The notes: generated from the letters alone by a model not told the origin. A stretch of 64,000 bases of DNA from Cryptomeria japonica (GCF_030272615.1 NC_081406.1:139463361-139527360), one strand, 5' to 3'; positions 30,011 to 41,729 are shown, numbered from the stretch's first letter. A program made the numbers and translations.

Positions 30011-30447
30011 GATAAGAAAGAAATTCAAGAAATACCTTCACAATCTAAAATTTAGGGTTTGCCAATGTCACCCACAATTCACCACTTTGGTTGCTAGATT
30101 ACCACTTAGTGTTCTTCATTGATAGATTGAAAAGATCGCTAGATTCCTCTACAACATTTTGAATTCACTTTGAATCGCTAGATGAATCATTCTTTGTTGC
30201 TTTTCTCTTGAAAATTCTTCTCTCGAAAACTGATAAGTGATAATGACGATGAAAATCCCTTTTAAACAACTTCTCACCTGCCATAATAAATGCATCACCA
30301 TTAGGGCATAAACCCTAATTTTTTTTCTTTACCGCTTCAAATCTTCTACCGCTTGACAGGTAACATATATCGGTTAAGGTCTTTACTGATATAAACTAAG
30401 GGTTTGAAACATTTCACTGATATGTTTGCCCTAAGCTTTTCTGAAGC

Positions 30448-31083
30448 TCAGTTTGCCGGTTCAAGGACTTCCACACTAGGTGTAGAAATCGGTTCATCAT
30501 GTGATCCTTCCTCTGATTTCTTTTTCCAAGTTTTATTCATTTCCACTTGAATGGTTTCAGCATCAATCTCCCCTTTTGGAGTGATCGGTATATCATCCGA
30601 TAGGTTCTTTCTTAGTCTGCAAGTTCTGGTAGTGTGTCCCAGTTTGTTGCAATGATAGCATACCATTCTAGGTGTTCTCCATGGTCCATTAATCATACTT
30701 CCATTCTTCCTTTTGCATGTTGCAGTAGTGTGACCACTACCATGACAAATCAAACAAGTTTCTCTCCAACTACTTGCCGCTTGATAACCACCTGACCGAT
30801 GGTCATAGGTATTGTACCAGTTGGGATTCTGATTCACAGAAGGTTCTGGGATAACTCTTTGAGTCCTTGGAGGATGTCTCCCAGTGTTGTGCAAAATAGA
30901 CCTGCATTCAAATGCTCTATGCCCAAACTTGTTGCATGCATAACATTTACCATTGAATCTATTCGATCTAAGCTTATTGTTTAGAAAATAAGGAAAATTG
31001 TTGTAGGCCTTGCTTCTACACACATTGGCAGTATGTCCTTCTTTGAGATAATTAAAGCAAACAGGTTTAAAATTTTCCTTACC
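30448..31083 (-). pseudogene. C-terminal gag with zinc knuckles (unit 1 copy)
   Basis: Three canonical CCHC knuckles are visible (CYACNKFGHRAFEC, CLICHGSGHTTATC, CYHCNKLGHTTRTC), preceded by a damaged one (CFNYLKEGHTANVC, with Tyr for the second Cys). The frame is open from 31083 to 30448. The upstream coiled-coil part is missing because the duplication breakpoint lies here. Confidence 0.8.
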
Positions 31084-32757
31084 TTAATCTTCTATATTCC
31101 TACCCCTTTGGTTAATTAATATAATCTACCTACCCTTTTATTTGATTGGTTGGATGGGGAAGATAGGTAAATAAAATACATTAAATAAATACCTTGCTTG
31201 AACTATGTGAAGGTAGGTATAATATATGAAATAATGGAATATTTTGATTGGTCGATTTTTAATACAATTTTGGGTTTGATTTTTGGGTATTTTTATGGTT
31301 TCCTGTGCATTCATAGGAGGTTGGCATTTGGGAGAAATCGTAGATTGCTCAAGGATTTGGCATTGGATTTGGATTATGATTGAAGCTTGCTGGCTTTTGT
31401 GGATATTCTTGGTTTTATGGTTTTTTTGATATACAGTCACCCAATTCTGTGTTTGAGAGGGTCTCTTACATGTTATAATTCAGTTTTAGACCCTGTTTTT
31501 GCCTTTGCCCAAATCTAGGTATGTTTAATTGCATTCTTTTCCCATTTTGTAAATGTTGTTACCAAGTTACAAAAGTGCTAAAACAAGTGACAAAAGTGCT
31601 AAAACAAGTGACGAAAGTGCCATTATGGGAGTCAAAAGCTCTAGAGTATAACAAGAGCTCTAAAACACTGTGAACACATTTTTGGATGGGGTTTTGACCT
31701 TCTGGGTTGACTTTTTTAGTTGATTTTGGACTCTAGAGGCTAGGGTTTGTTGTATTGATGATTTTTGGGTATTGATCCATTATTTATAAGTGTTTTTGAA
31801 TCCTATTTGGGCTCCAACACGTATTCTTTCACTTTTAACTTGAGGTTTGAAATGTTTCTCCTACAAGATGTGTGCATCCCTTATTATTGAGGACGAGTAT
31901 ATGTAGCTCGGGTTAGAGGTTATGTTGTGCCTCACTATTAAGGACTATGTGGTATCATTGGATTCATATTATTTCCCTATTTATGTGTTTATATCACTTT
32001 TGAGGCTCTTTTTATTGATGTATTATGATGCATTGATCTTATGGCATGATCTTGTTATATGGCTTTGTTTGTATGTGTATAAATTGTCTGTTATAAATCA
32101 GCTTTGTATCAAATTTGTGATGATTTTATTGGATGCCTTTCATGTTAAGTCTCATGCTATTTTAAGATGTAACTTGTCATGTTTTTACCCTATGGTCTTG
32201 GTCCATTTTGGGAGAGTGGGCTCTTGCATGTGTTGGCCTAGGTTATGAGGAATGGAACTCTAAAAAGGCGGTCTAGACCTATGGAACCACATGAAGATTT
32301 TATGGTTTAATTTGCAAGTGATAACATTATTAAGAATTGATTAGTGGGTTGAGTATTGAGAGATTCACCTAATCAAGATAAAAAACATGTTGGTGTATGC
32401 CCCAATTGGATGAACCAAGGGAGAGGGTTTTGGGATCCTAGATTGGGAAGACCGTTGGAGCGGTATACCCAACCTCCCTTGAGTGACTCCAAGGTGGAGA
32501 AGGATGCCACATGAGTTTAGCATGTGATGAAACTCTATCCAAAATGTGTCCATTATCCATATGCCCTTCTTGTTGATTGTTCCTCTCGAGATTGATTGGT
32601 TTGATTTATCCATGTGATATATTTTTGGTGTCACATTGTATCCTATGGTTGGTAGGTGTCATCTTAGGTCTTGAGTGTGAGTTGGAACCTTATGTCATCT
32701 CCTAGCATGGGAGGTAGTTCCTATATGGTCCCACATCATTGGGTGGTTGGATGCCTT

Positions 32758-33933
32758 TGATGAATACTAAGAGGGGGATGAATTAGTATACCAAAAAATA
32801 TTGTAAACAAACCTTTAAATAGTTTAGCAGATAATTGGTGCAACAGATTCACTAATAAATTGGTTAAGATAGATGCAATCCATATAGAAAACAAAGCATT
32901 CACCCACAAGAGCACAATCACCATAACACAAGATATTTGACATGGAAACCCAAATGGGAAAAACCACGGTGAGCAAAAACTCACAAGTAACTATCTATAG
33001 AATAGAAACCAGACCGGTTAAGGTTAGACCGGTTAAGGTCATACAATGTTCTTCACCAAAACAGATCCTATTAGGAATCTAGATCTCTGTTAGGAGATAA
33101 GACCTGCTAAAGACTACCTTGTTAAAGGATTTCAGATCCACAGTTGTGAACCACCTTGTTAGAGGATTTACAAAGGGTTTGCTGGGCCTACCCGGTTAAG
33201 GGTTTCAGACTTGTCAAAGATATTAGTAATCAATAAGTGAGTGATCTAGATACTAGCACAGTATGCTTGGTTAGATCCTTAATAGCTCATTGTTAATGCA
33301 TTTCAGCATTACTTCAGTCTTCAATATCTCCACACTCTATCTCTTCACACAGACTTAATCTTCTCTACAAATATCACACATAACCTTTTCTATCACACAT
33401 CTCATACATCATACATGCAAACCCTAGACATGATGTCCTTATAAAGGAAACTGATTTCATGTCAGTCCAATAGGATTAGACTACAGGTTCCCAGGTTCAG
33501 GGCATCTAGACAAATTTGGTAACACACCACAAATTCATCGCCAAAGTGTCGATGGATGATAACTCATCACACATTACAAAAATACTGATTGGTAACTCAT
33601 CAGAGAGTAATATCGGTTAATACAATATACCGATTACCGGTTGTCAAAAATGAAGACTGCTAGAACATAGTGTTCCAATCAAAAGATAACTATCGCTTGG
33701 GTCCTTCGTACCACTTGAGGTCTCCATACCGCTTGAGCTCTTCAGTCAATATGTGACTGGTAAACATCTTCTACAAAATACCGATAGTCTAAAGACTATA
33801 CATTCAATAATACACAATAACGGTTGGAACAATTACCAGTTGAGCATAGCTCGTACATGAAGAAAGTGTGTGTCCATCATCAAGAAAGTGTGTGTCCATC
33901 AATGACAATCAAAACATCATCAAAATGCCAACA
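32758..33933 (-). repeat. Element II 3' LTR
   Basis: 1176 bp with TG...CA ends on the minus strand. It contains a 16-bp internal direct repeat around 'agaccggttaagg' (near 33010-33040). That repeat is also present in the 5' LTR but collapsed to one copy in unit 1. Confidence 0.85.
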
Positions 33934-33947
33934 ATCTCCCCCTTTGG
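33934..33947 (-). promoter_or_regulatory. Polypurine tract of element II
   Basis: The minus strand reads CCAAAGGGGGAGAT directly before the LTR start TGTTGGCATTTTG, identical to the tract of LARD I. Confidence 0.85.
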
Positions 33948-34582
33948 CATTGATGGCAACACTGAGGAAAATCTTGACATCTAAGTGTTTTTACAATAAA
34001 AATTGCCATAATCAAAATTACTCCCCCTAAGCATATACACTATCCCTTTTTATAGAAATTAAAATGTACACTACTCCCCAAAGTGGTAACATGAAAGCAT
34101 ACATGAAATGGTAACATTCATCAAAATTTTAATGTACTACTCCCCATTTCCCAACAATGACAAAGTAATGTAGAATAACCCTTGTCTCTCATTATCATTA
34201 AAAATAGAGTAGATGTTGATGACAATAAGGAATGAAAATTATCAAAAACAAATTTAAAGTCCTGCATAAAAGTTTTCATAGCCAATGTCCATGACTCAAG
34301 TAATGAGGTAGCAACCTCACTTTCAGTCTACATCTGAAATTCCAGTTCTTCCATTGCATCAATGGTACTCATCTCTTGAGTTACCATGATAGCCTCTAGG
34401 TTGAGAAAACATTTCTAATGAATTTGCAGTCTTTGAAATAGGAGTAGTTGTAGCTCCTACAAGTCTTTAGACTGGTTGCTGATCTCTAAGTCCATCTTGG
34501 TTGTCTGCTACTAACAACGATGAACTGTTTGCCCATATGTACTGAATGAATCATATGGCATCTTGAAAGTGTTGATGTATGC

Positions 34583-37441
34583 CTAGAACTCTGATTGGAG
34601 TTTATCTTTCTGGTTAAGAACATCATCACAAAATAGATAGGGTTGGCAGATTTTACTTAACAGTAATTTACCTTCGCCTATAGAAACACTGATATTATTT
34701 TGTTGTTTGAGTAGTTGTGACCGGAGCTCATTCAGTTTCTTGACTAAGGCAGTGTTGAGTGCCTTTTCATGATTCTTCTTTGTAGTGGCTTCAACAACAT
34801 CTTCCAAGCATTGTACCTTGTCCTCCACTACGGTACAAAGAAGTTTAAGCTTAGATAGAGAGGAATCGGTATTGGGGAGGTTGGTACCGAGAATCAGAAT
34901 GGTAATGGTGTCAACCGCAGTTTCTATGAAATCTTGTTCCTTCTTCCTCCGCAATTCTTCCAGTCTCTCCTGTGCAAGTTTGATGCTTTGAAGAAGTTCA
35001 GACTCATCTGTTGATTGAAGATCAATAGGATTGGTGATACCAACCTGTTTGGTTTGATCACCGGTTACGTTAGGAGTCTTTGCTTGTTTGTTCTTCTCTG
35101 CTTCCTTCTCCTCTTCTGCTTTTTTCTTATCCTCTTCTTTCTTCTTTTTCTCCTCTTTCTTCTTCTTCTTGTTCTCTTCATTCTTTTTATTCTCTTCCTC
35201 CTTCTTCCTTTCTTCTTCCTTCCTCTTGTCATCTTCCTTCTTTTTCTTCTCTTCCTCCTTCTTCTTCTCTTCTTCCATCCTTTTCTCCTCTTCTTTTCTC
35301 TTCTCCTCTTCTTTTCTCTTCTCTTCCTCTTTCTTTTTCTCTTCCTCTTTTCTCTTGTTTTCTTCCTGCCTTGCTTTTTCTTCTTGCTCTTTGTCCTATT
35401 TCTCTTTTTCAGCTTTTTCCTTGTCCTGTTTCTCTCTCAGCTTTTTCTTTATCTTGTTTCTCTTTCTCTTTGTCCGGAGTGATATCCTCATTATCTAATG
35501 CATCCACATCAATAGGTTGGTCTGTCACTCTTTCACCTTCACTGTCAAATGCCTCATCAGTTTTCCTGAGGATAGGTCAGGTTCTTGTTCAACCTTCTTA
35601 TTTGCTTCAGATACTTGGTGTAACCTGATAGCAACATTAGCACATAAATGTGTATCCTTTTCCACTTTAGAAGCTCTACCTTCTAGTAGTTTGAGTCTTC
35701 TCCTTCTCATGAAGAAGAGGCCTTTGTTCTTATCCATTATCTCAAATAATTCTGAATTAGAAGCATCAAGAAAGTATTGTGCAAAAAATTTCTCCCTGGT
35801 CTCCTGTTCTTTCTCAATGGCAATGCGCCATTTGTTATATAAAAAATTATACAAAGAATCTATTGTAACCGGTCTAATCTCTGATGGCGACCGGTCATTA
35901 ACACACAAATATTTAATGACATCCTATTCTACTTCTTCTTTCTCATTATCAGTAAAATTATCAAAATACTCCTTTAAATCATCAAGCACTTTTCTCCTAA
36001 TATTCTTAATTGTCCTCTGACAATGTGTCATTGGCTTATAAGAGGAAATATCTATATTTACCGGTGCTGAAGTTGCAAGTGCATTACCAGTAGATTTCGC
36101 CTTCTTGCTTGATTGCCTTGTCTTCTTTGGTTGAATTTCTGGTTCAGTGTCCTGTGATTCCGATGAGCTGGTTTTGGTTTTCCGCTTCCTCTCAAATACC
36201 TTTGCTGGAATAACCTCAAGTTTCTTCTTAGCTAGTGACCGCTTGGTCACTTTCAGACTGGCAGAGCTAATTGGTGCAAATACCAATGGCATTGCTTTTC
36301 CCTTTATCTGTTTTGGTTGTTCAACTGGTGTGACCCTCTCTAAGTAGGTACCGGATCTCTTTTTCTTGGCATCCAATGGTGAGGCAAGTAGGGTAGAGGC
36401 ATACCCAATCAACATGTCATACATCACTTCATACCTCATTGGTTCAACTACTGCCTTTCTTGGTTCCACTGCTTCCATTATGCAGTCATCAATCATTATT
36501 ATGAAGCAGATGTCATCTTCATACTTCTTCACAATATCACCAAATATCCTTATTCTTTGGCTCATTTTCCACTTGAATTCATCAAAATACTTGTTAAGCA
36601 CCTCAGGATATCCAGTTCCTACTACTTGAAGACTTTCCTTGATTTTCCTGGAAATCGGTAGGCCAGTAGACCATTGCACATCACCTACTCCAGGGAAATA
36701 ACCTTGAAAGTAGAAGAATAAACCGACCAGAAGTTGGCCAAATCTGAACCTTAGAGAATTGTACTGTTTGATGGATTTTAGATTTAACTGCAATTGCTTC
36801 TATAGATAGGTACAGAAGTCAAATGAGATGTCTTCCTTGATCATTCTATAAGTGACATTCACCGTAGCAGTAGGGACAGAGTTCATTCTGCTAGCATAAA
36901 ACATCCTATAACCAATCACCATGCAAGCATATTTCACCAAATCATCAAAGATGGTGTTGATGGTCATCGCCCATTGGTCACTCATAGAACCGGTGAGCTT
37001 TGTCATTTCAGTTTTGGTGACCTTTCATAGAGATGGCACCTCTCCAATATTGCATAAATCGGTGACAACATAAATTGCTTCTGATGTGATATCATGCGTC
37101 TACTCAAGATACATCTTATCACCGTGTACTCTACTGAGGATGATGTGAATATGATCTTCTGTGAACTCTTCCAGAAAATATACCGCATTGTGCAGTGTCA
37201 TCTTTTCAAGGATACAATACTCAGGTTTGATTTTCTTATCATTCCCATAGAACAGACCTAGCCGGGAATGGATTACTAGGGATCCTAGGTCTTCCAACTT
37301 ACAGTCTATATACCCTGAAATGTCTTCCTCAACAATAACTCTGGCAGGAATTTGTGATAGGGCATTGTATTTTTATTTCTTTTGAAGAAATTCAGCTGAA
37401 TCTATAGGTGCACTACAACTAGAGTGCGATGCAGAAGCCAT
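34583..37441 (-). pseudogene. Second long frame of element II, unassigned (about 950 codons)
   Basis: I do not recognise the family. From an ATG at 37439-37441 (MASASHSSC) one frame runs for 640 codons to 35525, broken by stops at codon 23 (37373-37375), 37100-37102, 37025-37027, 36800-36802 and 35924-35926 but by no frameshift. Near 35570 and 35430 two compensating shifts precede a K/E-rich, probably coiled-coil segment (35278-35080) and a C-terminal helical region ending at 34583. The middle part (36790-36500) contains FRFGQLLVGLFFYFQGYFPG, followed by a basic linker rich in K, S and P (36340-36090). It lies after gag where pol should be. Possibilities are the extra or envelope-like frame of SIRE-type elements, or a captured protein. 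There is no clear signal peptide. Confidence 0.6.
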
Positions 37442-37877
37442 GATAAGAAAGAAATTTGAGAAATACCTTCACAATCTAAAATTTAGGGTTTGCCAATGTC
37501 ACCCACAATTCACCACTTTGGTTGCTAGATTACCGCTTAGTGTTCTTCATTGATAGATTGAAAAGATCACTGGATTCCTCTACAACATTTTGAATTCACT
37601 TTGAATCGCTAGACAAATCATTCTTTGTCACTTTGGTCTTGAAAATTCTTCTCTCAAAAACTAATAAGTGATAATGACGATGAAAATCCCTTTTAAACAA
37701 CTTCTCACCTACCATAATAAATGCATCACCATTAGGGCATAAACCCTAATTTTGTTGTTTACCGCTTCAAATCTTCTGCCACTTGACAGGTAACATATAT
37801 CAGTTAAGGTCTTTACCGATATAAACCAAGGGTTTGAAACATTTCACTGATATGTTCCCCCTAAGCTTTTTTGAAGC

Positions 37878-39152
37878 TCAATTTGTCGGTTCAGGGACTT
37901 CCACACTAGGTGCAGAAATTGGTTCATCATGTGATCCTTCCTCTGATTTCTTTTTCCAAGTTTTATTCATTTCCACTTGAATGGTTTCAGCATCAATCTT
38001 CCCTTTTGGAGTGATCGGTATATCATCCGATAGGTTCTTTCTCAGTCTACAAGTTCTGGCAGTGTGTCTCGGTTTGTTGCAATGATAGCATACCATTTCA
38101 GGTGTTCTCCATGGTCCATTATTCATACTTCCATTCTTCCTTTTGCATGTTGCAGTAGTGTGACTGCTACCACGACAGATCAAACAAGTTGCTCTCCAAC
38201 TACTTGCCGCTTGATAACCACCTGACCGATGGTCATAGGTATTGTACCAGTTGGGATTCTGATTCATAGAAGGTTCCGAGATAACTCTTTGAGTCCTTGG
38301 AGGATGTAACCCAGTGTTGTGCAAAACAGACCTACATTCAAATTCTCTATGCCCAAACTTGTTGCATGCATAACATTTACCATTGAATCTATTGGATCTA
38401 AGCTTATTGTTTAGAAAATAAGGAAAATTGTTGTAGGCCTTGCCTCTACACACATTGGCAGTATGTCCTTCTTTGAGATAATTAAAGCAAACAGGTTTAA
38501 AATTTTCCTTACCTTTATCCTTGGATGTTAGTTGCTTCTTTGATGCTTCATCTTTTGTTCTAGAGGTCTTACCTTCCTCATACCCAGAGAAACCAAGTCC
38601 AGTGGTATTCTTTACTAGTTTTTTTGATTCCAACTTTTGTTCTATCTTAATAGTACTCTTATTGAATTTGGCAAGTATCTCCTTTGACTCAGTAAGTTCC
38701 TTGGAAATAGCAGCATTGGATTCCATCAAGGTTGCATTCTTAGAAATAGCCATGTTTAGTTCACCTTGCATTTATTCTTTTTCCACTTTACTCTCTTGGA
38801 GATGAGCAGTAAGGGCACTGATTTCTTGCTTCAACTTGGAGATCTCATGATCTTTGTCTTTTACCAGATCTTCATCTTTCCTTCTATTCTCAAGCTCTTG
38901 ACACATTCTGATAGTCAATCCTTCCAACTCTTTTCTCAGATTGGCTTTAGATTCATTTAGTTTTTCAACTTCTTCAACTAGGGCATCCATCTCTGCTTCA
39001 TCAGAAGAGCTATTTTCAGTAAGTTCCATCAGTTTTTTTGCATGATCTCTTCTTTTGGCCAAAGAGGCGTTATACTTGACTTTGAGTTCATCATAGGCTC
39101 TCTCAGTCTAAGTGAGATGATGAGTAAGTTCCCTCACACTATAATCCCCCAT
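37878..39152 (-). pseudogene. Gag-like frame of element II: coiled coil and four zinc knuckles
   Basis: A frame of 425 codons from the ATG at 39150-39152 (MGDYSVRELTHHLT), broken only by stops at codon 15 (39108-39110) and codon 127 (38772-38774). The N-terminal half is a long K/E/L-rich coiled coil. The C-terminal half has four CCHC boxes in about 130 residues: CFNYLKEGHTANVC (Tyr in place of the second Cys), CYACNKFGHREFEC, CLICRGSSHTTATC and CYHCNKPRHTARTC. The UBN2 domain that opens Copia gag proteins, and is present in LARD I, is absent. Nucleic-acid binding is expected from the knuckles. The start lies about 35 bp after the primer binding site. Confidence 0.8.
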
Positions 39153-39187
39153 ATCTCCTTCCAAGTGGTTAGACTTATAGAAAGGTT

Positions 39188-39200
39188 GGCTCTAATACCA
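39188..39200 (-). promoter_or_regulatory. Primer binding site of element II
   Basis: The minus strand reads TGGTATTAGAGCC, two bases after the LTR end ATTCATCA. It is the initiator-tRNA-Met site with a single C-to-T change. Confidence 0.85.
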
Positions 39201-39202
39201 TT

Positions 39203-40296
39203 TGATGAATACTAAGAGGGGGGGGGGGTGAATTAGTATACCAAAAATATTGTAAACAAATCTTTAAACATTTTAGCAAATAACCGGTACAACAGATTCA
39301 CTAATAAACTGGTTAAGATAAATGCAAGCCAAATAGCAAACAAAGCATTCACCCACAAGAGCACAATCACCATAACACAAGCTATTTGACATGGAAACCC
39401 AAATGGTAAAAACCACAGTGAGCAGAAACTCACAAGTAACTATCTGTAGAATAGAAACCAGACCAGTTAAGGTCAGACCGGTTAAGGTCATACAATGTTC
39501 TTCACCAGAACATATCCTATTAGGAATCTAGATCTCTGTTAGGAGATAAGTCCTGTTAAAGACTACCTTGTTAAAGGATTTCAGATCCATAGTTGTGAAC
39601 CACCTTGTTAGAGGATTTACAAAGGCTTTGCTGGGCCTACCCAGTTAAGGGTTTCAAACTTGTTGAAGATATTAGTAATCAACAAGTGATTGATCTAGAT
39701 ACTAGCACAGTATGTTTGGTTAGATCCTTGATAGATCATTGTTAATGCATTTGAGCATTACTTCAGTCTTCAATATCTCCACACTCTATCTCTTCACACA
39801 GACTTAATCTTCTTTGCAAAGATCGCACATAACCTTTTCTATCACACATCTCATACATCATACATGCAAACCCTAGACGTGATGTCCTTATAAAAGAAAC
39901 TGATTTCATGTCAGTCCAATAGGTTTAGACTACAAGTTCCTAGGTTCAGTGCATCTAGACACATTTGGTAACATGGCACAAAATCACTGCCAAAGTGTCA
40001 GTGGATGATAACTCATCACAAATTAATATTGGTTAATACAATATACTGATTACCAGTATTCAAAAATGAAGACTGGTAGAACATAGTGTTCCGATCAAAA
40101 GTTAACTACCACTTGGGTCCTTCGTACCACTTGTGATCCTCGAACTGTTTGAGGTCTCGATACCGCTTGAGATCTTAAGACTATACATTCAATAATACAC
40201 AATACCAATTGGAACAATTACCAGTTGAGCATAACTCATACATGAAGAAAGTGTGTGTCCATCAATGGCAATCAAAACATCATCAAAATGCCAACA
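39203..40296 (-). repeat. Element II 5' LTR
   Basis: 1094 bp. Partner of 32758-33933, with TG...CA ends. It carries a G run of about ten bases at 39219-39229 where the other copies have five. Small deletions account for its shorter length. Confidence 0.85.
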
Positions 40297-41729
40297 TCCT
40301 TCTATCGTTAGAATATTCTTCTTGGATGTTAGCGTGCATGGATTTGGATCTATGCTATCTTATAATGTGCTTGGAATATTGGAGCATATTTATGTAATTA
40401 GAATTGATATCATGTACTATGAAAGATGTAAATGTAAAGAAGACTATGTAATCAGTGTACTCAGAACATGTATTATAGAACATGTAGTGGGATGGTTTCT
40501 GAATGAGATGTATTATTTGAGATTGTTTTAGATGGATATTCAATTTGCATATGTAGTTATTGATTAAAAATGTAAGAAATAAATTCATAGATACAAATAT
40601 AATGTTTTTTGAATTTCTTGTGATGGTAGTGAATGTGTTATCAATCATGGATGCCTTGGTTGGAAAGATGCAATTTTCAATGTCAGATAGCTTGAGATAC
40701 GGAAAACATACGAGTAGTTGTAGATTGTATGGTTTGCATGTCTCCTTGTTATGTGGTTGTTCTAAGGTGTTGATTTCTATGTATTAGAGATGTTACCATA
40801 CTATGATGTCTTGCAAATGAGGAACGTGAATATGTGTCTATGTAACTTGTGTTAGTAAGCTTAGGATGGAATGTAGCAAAAGAGACTATGAGCTTGCTTC
40901 ATGTGATCATATGTAATTGAACTCGATGTAGAAGAACTATTTTATTGTAATAAAATGATGTATTGGTATGTGGTTCATGTTATAGATATGTTTATCTTGT
41001 TGAGAATGAAATCTTATGTTGAAATTGGGGGATTGAACTATCAGATTGCATTTATTCATGTAGGATCATATGACTCTTGCACCTATTTAGTAGTGTGGAA
41101 TCCTATTTTGATGTAGATAAGTGCTTGATGTAATGATCGTGTATATGACTATGGATAGTATTATTGATGAGTTGTGCTTAAGGAAATAAATGAATACCAA
41201 TAGTTAAAGAAGGATAAATGCATTTAGTTTCATAAGGTGTTAAGTGTTCAAATGAGTAAAGATGGGTATTAGGAACATTCAATTGGTACTTTAAAATGAG
41301 CCTAAAGAGTATGAAAGGGGATAGAGTTATGCATATGTGTTAATGTCTTATCATAATTGCATGAGAAGTAAATGTTTAGTTGGATGTTAGTATATGGTGT
41401 TCTAGATGGATATGTGATGTGTTAGTTTAATGTCAAGTAGTGATTAAGATACCCTAGGGAATGGAGATGCATTATATAGTTTTAATATGGAATTATATTA
41501 ATGAATAAATAGATGTTCTTCTTGTAGAATATGATTCATGGTTATGTTCATCCATGTGATCATGTATATAGTCAATGATGCATTGATGAATAATAGTAGT
41601 AATGTTGCATTCTAGATGTGAGTGTTAGTGTGGTAGCGAGGATTGATCTAAAGAGAATTTTTTTTTATCTCCTTTGTTAGTAGATTTTGGTTTATTTATA
41701 TAGGGTATTTTAATTTGGCGGGCATTACA
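40297..41729 (+). repeat. LARD B 3' LTR, right part
   Basis: Continues the B LTR after the nested element. It matches 19056-19820, ends GGGCATTACA at 41729 and is followed by unrelated sequence. It contains extra sequence (about 40680-41330) relative to the shorter 5' LTR copy. Confidence 0.7.

Larger units (their letters stand above)
24554..31083. repeat. Tandem duplication, unit 1
   Basis: About 6.53 kb covering part of the LARD B LTR, the inserted SIRE-like LTR and most of its internal region up to the first zinc knuckle of gag. At 31083/31084 the sequence jumps from gag back to the B LTR (matching 24554). The two sources share only two or three bases at the junction. Relative to unit 2 it has lost about 0.4 kb (in the second reading frame) and about 0.9 kb (the K/E-rich segment). 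Confidence 0.8.
26636..31083 (-). mobile_element. Truncated SIRE-like element (duplicate of element II)
   Basis: Contains the 3' LTR, polypurine tract, the second reading frame and the C-terminal gag, all on the minus strand. It then stops at 31083, where the tandem duplication begins again. The gag N-terminus, primer binding site and 5' LTR are absent. Its left end sits at the same target base as element II, so it is a duplicated piece of one insertion and not a second insertion. Confidence 0.8.
31084..38515. repeat. Tandem duplication, unit 2
   Basis: About 7.43 kb, homologous to 24554-31083. It includes a B LTR fragment (31084-32757), which has a private deletion of about 429 bp at 31410 (equivalent to 24881-25309), then the left and central part of element II. 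The right boundary is the gag position matching the breakpoint of unit 1. Confidence 0.8.
32758..40296 (-). mobile_element. Element II: SIRE-like Copia derivative without pol
   Basis: Complete minus-strand element of about 7.5 kb with two LTRs, an initiator-tRNA-Met primer binding site, a gag-like frame, a second long frame and a polypurine tract. No RT, RNase H or integrase is seen between or around the two frames, so it is non-autonomous. It sits in the LARD B 3' LTR: left flank gcctt (32753-32757), right flank tcctt (40297-40301), against the empty site gcctt/ctacc at 19051. That is a 5-bp target duplication with one later change. Confidence 0.85.
17464..41729 (+). mobile_element. LARD B: large non-autonomous LTR element, interrupted by nested DNA
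   Basis: Left to right on the plus strand: a truncated 5' LTR (17464-19820), a primer binding site (19823), a 3.6 kb internal region (19821-23414), a polypurine tract, and a 3' LTR that starts at 23415, is broken at 26635 and resumes at 40297-41729. Without the nested material the 3' LTR is about 4.65 kb. The internal region has no coding capacity I can recognise. This size pattern is like that described for cereal LARDs (about 4.5 kb LTRs and a 3.5 kb internal part). The 'ggggggggaggatgtagtg' junction resembles Ty3-type elements, but the lineage is not proven. Confidence 0.75.

Noticed and set aside
26636-33933. Two independent SIRE-like insertions at 26636 and 32758
   Set aside because: Both sit at the same target base of the B LTR, and the sequence between them repeats the flank, so a tandem duplication of one insertion is simpler.
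35015-35628. Three overlapping plus-strand frames rich in F, L and S, 136 to 182 codons
   Set aside because: They are the antisense of the K/E-rich coiled-coil segment of the minus-strand element frame; purine-rich coding DNA leaves the opposite strand free of stops.
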